Assembly (NCBI GenBank): GCA_012839805.1
Contig: DUMU01000039.1
Location: forward strand, 19,402 to 83,401
Origin: Bacillota bacterium
Lineage (GTDB): Bacteria > Bacillota > Limnochordia > Limnochordales > DUMU01
Direction of reading: 5' to 3'
Length of the DNA stretch: 64,000 nt
In this document: in pieces, positions 63,756-64,000 of the stretch
How positions within the stretch are numbered: the stretch's first letter is position 1
Layout: each line of letters opens with the position of its first letter
Translations under genes and position numbers: made by a program
Notes under the pieces: generated by a model
Told to the model about the DNA's origin: nothing
Databases searched by the model: none
Seen by the model: the letters and a program-made list of their open reading frames with translations, nothing else

Positions 63756-64000
63756 CTAGGCAAGGAGTTCTGACTTGGCCAGGCGTATGGGCGGGAAGAG
63801 CCGGTTCATCACCAGGGCGGCTGCACCCAGGGGTCCGGCGTCACTGCCCAGGCGGCTGGCGACGATCTGAACGCGGTTGCGGGCGACGGGCATGGCGTGG
63901 GTGAGCACGGTCTTGCGGATAGGTTCGAGCAGCATCTCACCGGCACGGGAGACACCGCCGCCGATCACGATCCGCTCGGGGTTGAGCGTGTTGACCAAGA
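63756..64000 (-). CDS. ROK family sugar kinase or regulator, C-terminal part (cut by window end)
   Basis: The C-terminal 81 residues contain LNPERIVIGGGVSRAGEMLLEPIR, which is diagnostic of ROK proteins (glucokinase/NagC/XylR type). The 5' part lies outside the window. In this context it could phosphorylate a sugar or regulate the following SBP-GH5-GH51 genes; if it is a repressor an N-terminal helix-turn-helix should be present upstream. Confidence 0.85.
   Translation of the reverse strand, partial: LVNTLNPERIVIGGGVSRAGEMLLEPIRKTVLTHAMPVARNRVQIVASRLGSDAGPLGAAALVMNRLFPPIRLAKSELLA

Noticed and set aside
45802..64000. Mobile-element insertion (att repeats, transposase) next to tRNA-Pro
   Set aside because: No integrase, transposase or repeat of the tRNA end found; kept only as an inference of possible acquisition.

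Overview
The window looks like the chromosome of a GC-rich, endospore-forming member of the Bacillota (Firmicutes). The evidence is a spoVAC-spoVAD-spoVAE-spoVAF-lysA run, gerW (ytfJ), spoIIP and spoIVA, set among ordinary housekeeping genes. The sugar-binding proteins have cleavable signal peptides but no convincing lipobox cysteine, which would fit a diderm, Limnochordia-like relative. That placement is inference only.

Layout. (1) 1-7550 is a fructan/sucrose cluster: an extracellular sugar-binding protein (SBP), two secreted GH32 enzymes and a PfkB-type fructokinase. (2) 7551-20718 holds dodecin, the spoVA genes with spoVAF next to lysA, scpA-scpB, gerW and a DUF2953 gene on the minus strand with an SBP gene placed between them, then rluB and a HutP-like protein. 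(3) 20811-24759 is an aromatic amino-acid operon: a chorismate mutase-HisC fusion, DAHP synthase and prephenate dehydrogenase. It continues after an MntA/HepT toxin-antitoxin pair (24941-25847) and a two-gene ABC exporter with an EPSP synthase-cytidylate kinase fusion, plsC and ribosomal protein S1. (4) 34906-41631 carries a purine permease (minus strand), DUF1614, spoIIP, der and spoIVA. (5) 41810-45693 is hom-thrB-lysC, followed by tRNA-Pro(GGG) and a strong terminator. (6) 45924-64000 is a second carbohydrate region: GH2, a LacI-type regulator, three more SBPs, GH39-like, GH43, GH5-like and GH51 enzymes, a DUF2680 protein and the end of a ROK gene.

How it works together. The carbohydrate enzymes are mostly secreted and suit fructan, arabinan, arabinoxylan or related plant polysaccharides. 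In four places the order is SBP, then a GC-rich stem-loop, then a glycoside hydrolase. No ABC permease or sugar-transporter ATPase gene is found in the window, so the five SBPs must use transport subunits encoded elsewhere. Two SBP genes share a conserved leader of about 100 nt. A perfect 29-bp palindrome lies between the LacI-family gene and the next SBP operon.

A recurring peculiarity is low-complexity Ala/Pro/Gly/Glu/Arg-rich extensions or linkers on conserved proteins (SpoVAF, LysA, GerW, S1, Der, aspartate kinase, DUF1614). Start codons were adjusted using ribosome-binding sites and family alignment. No computation or database search was run; all family calls are from reading the sequence.
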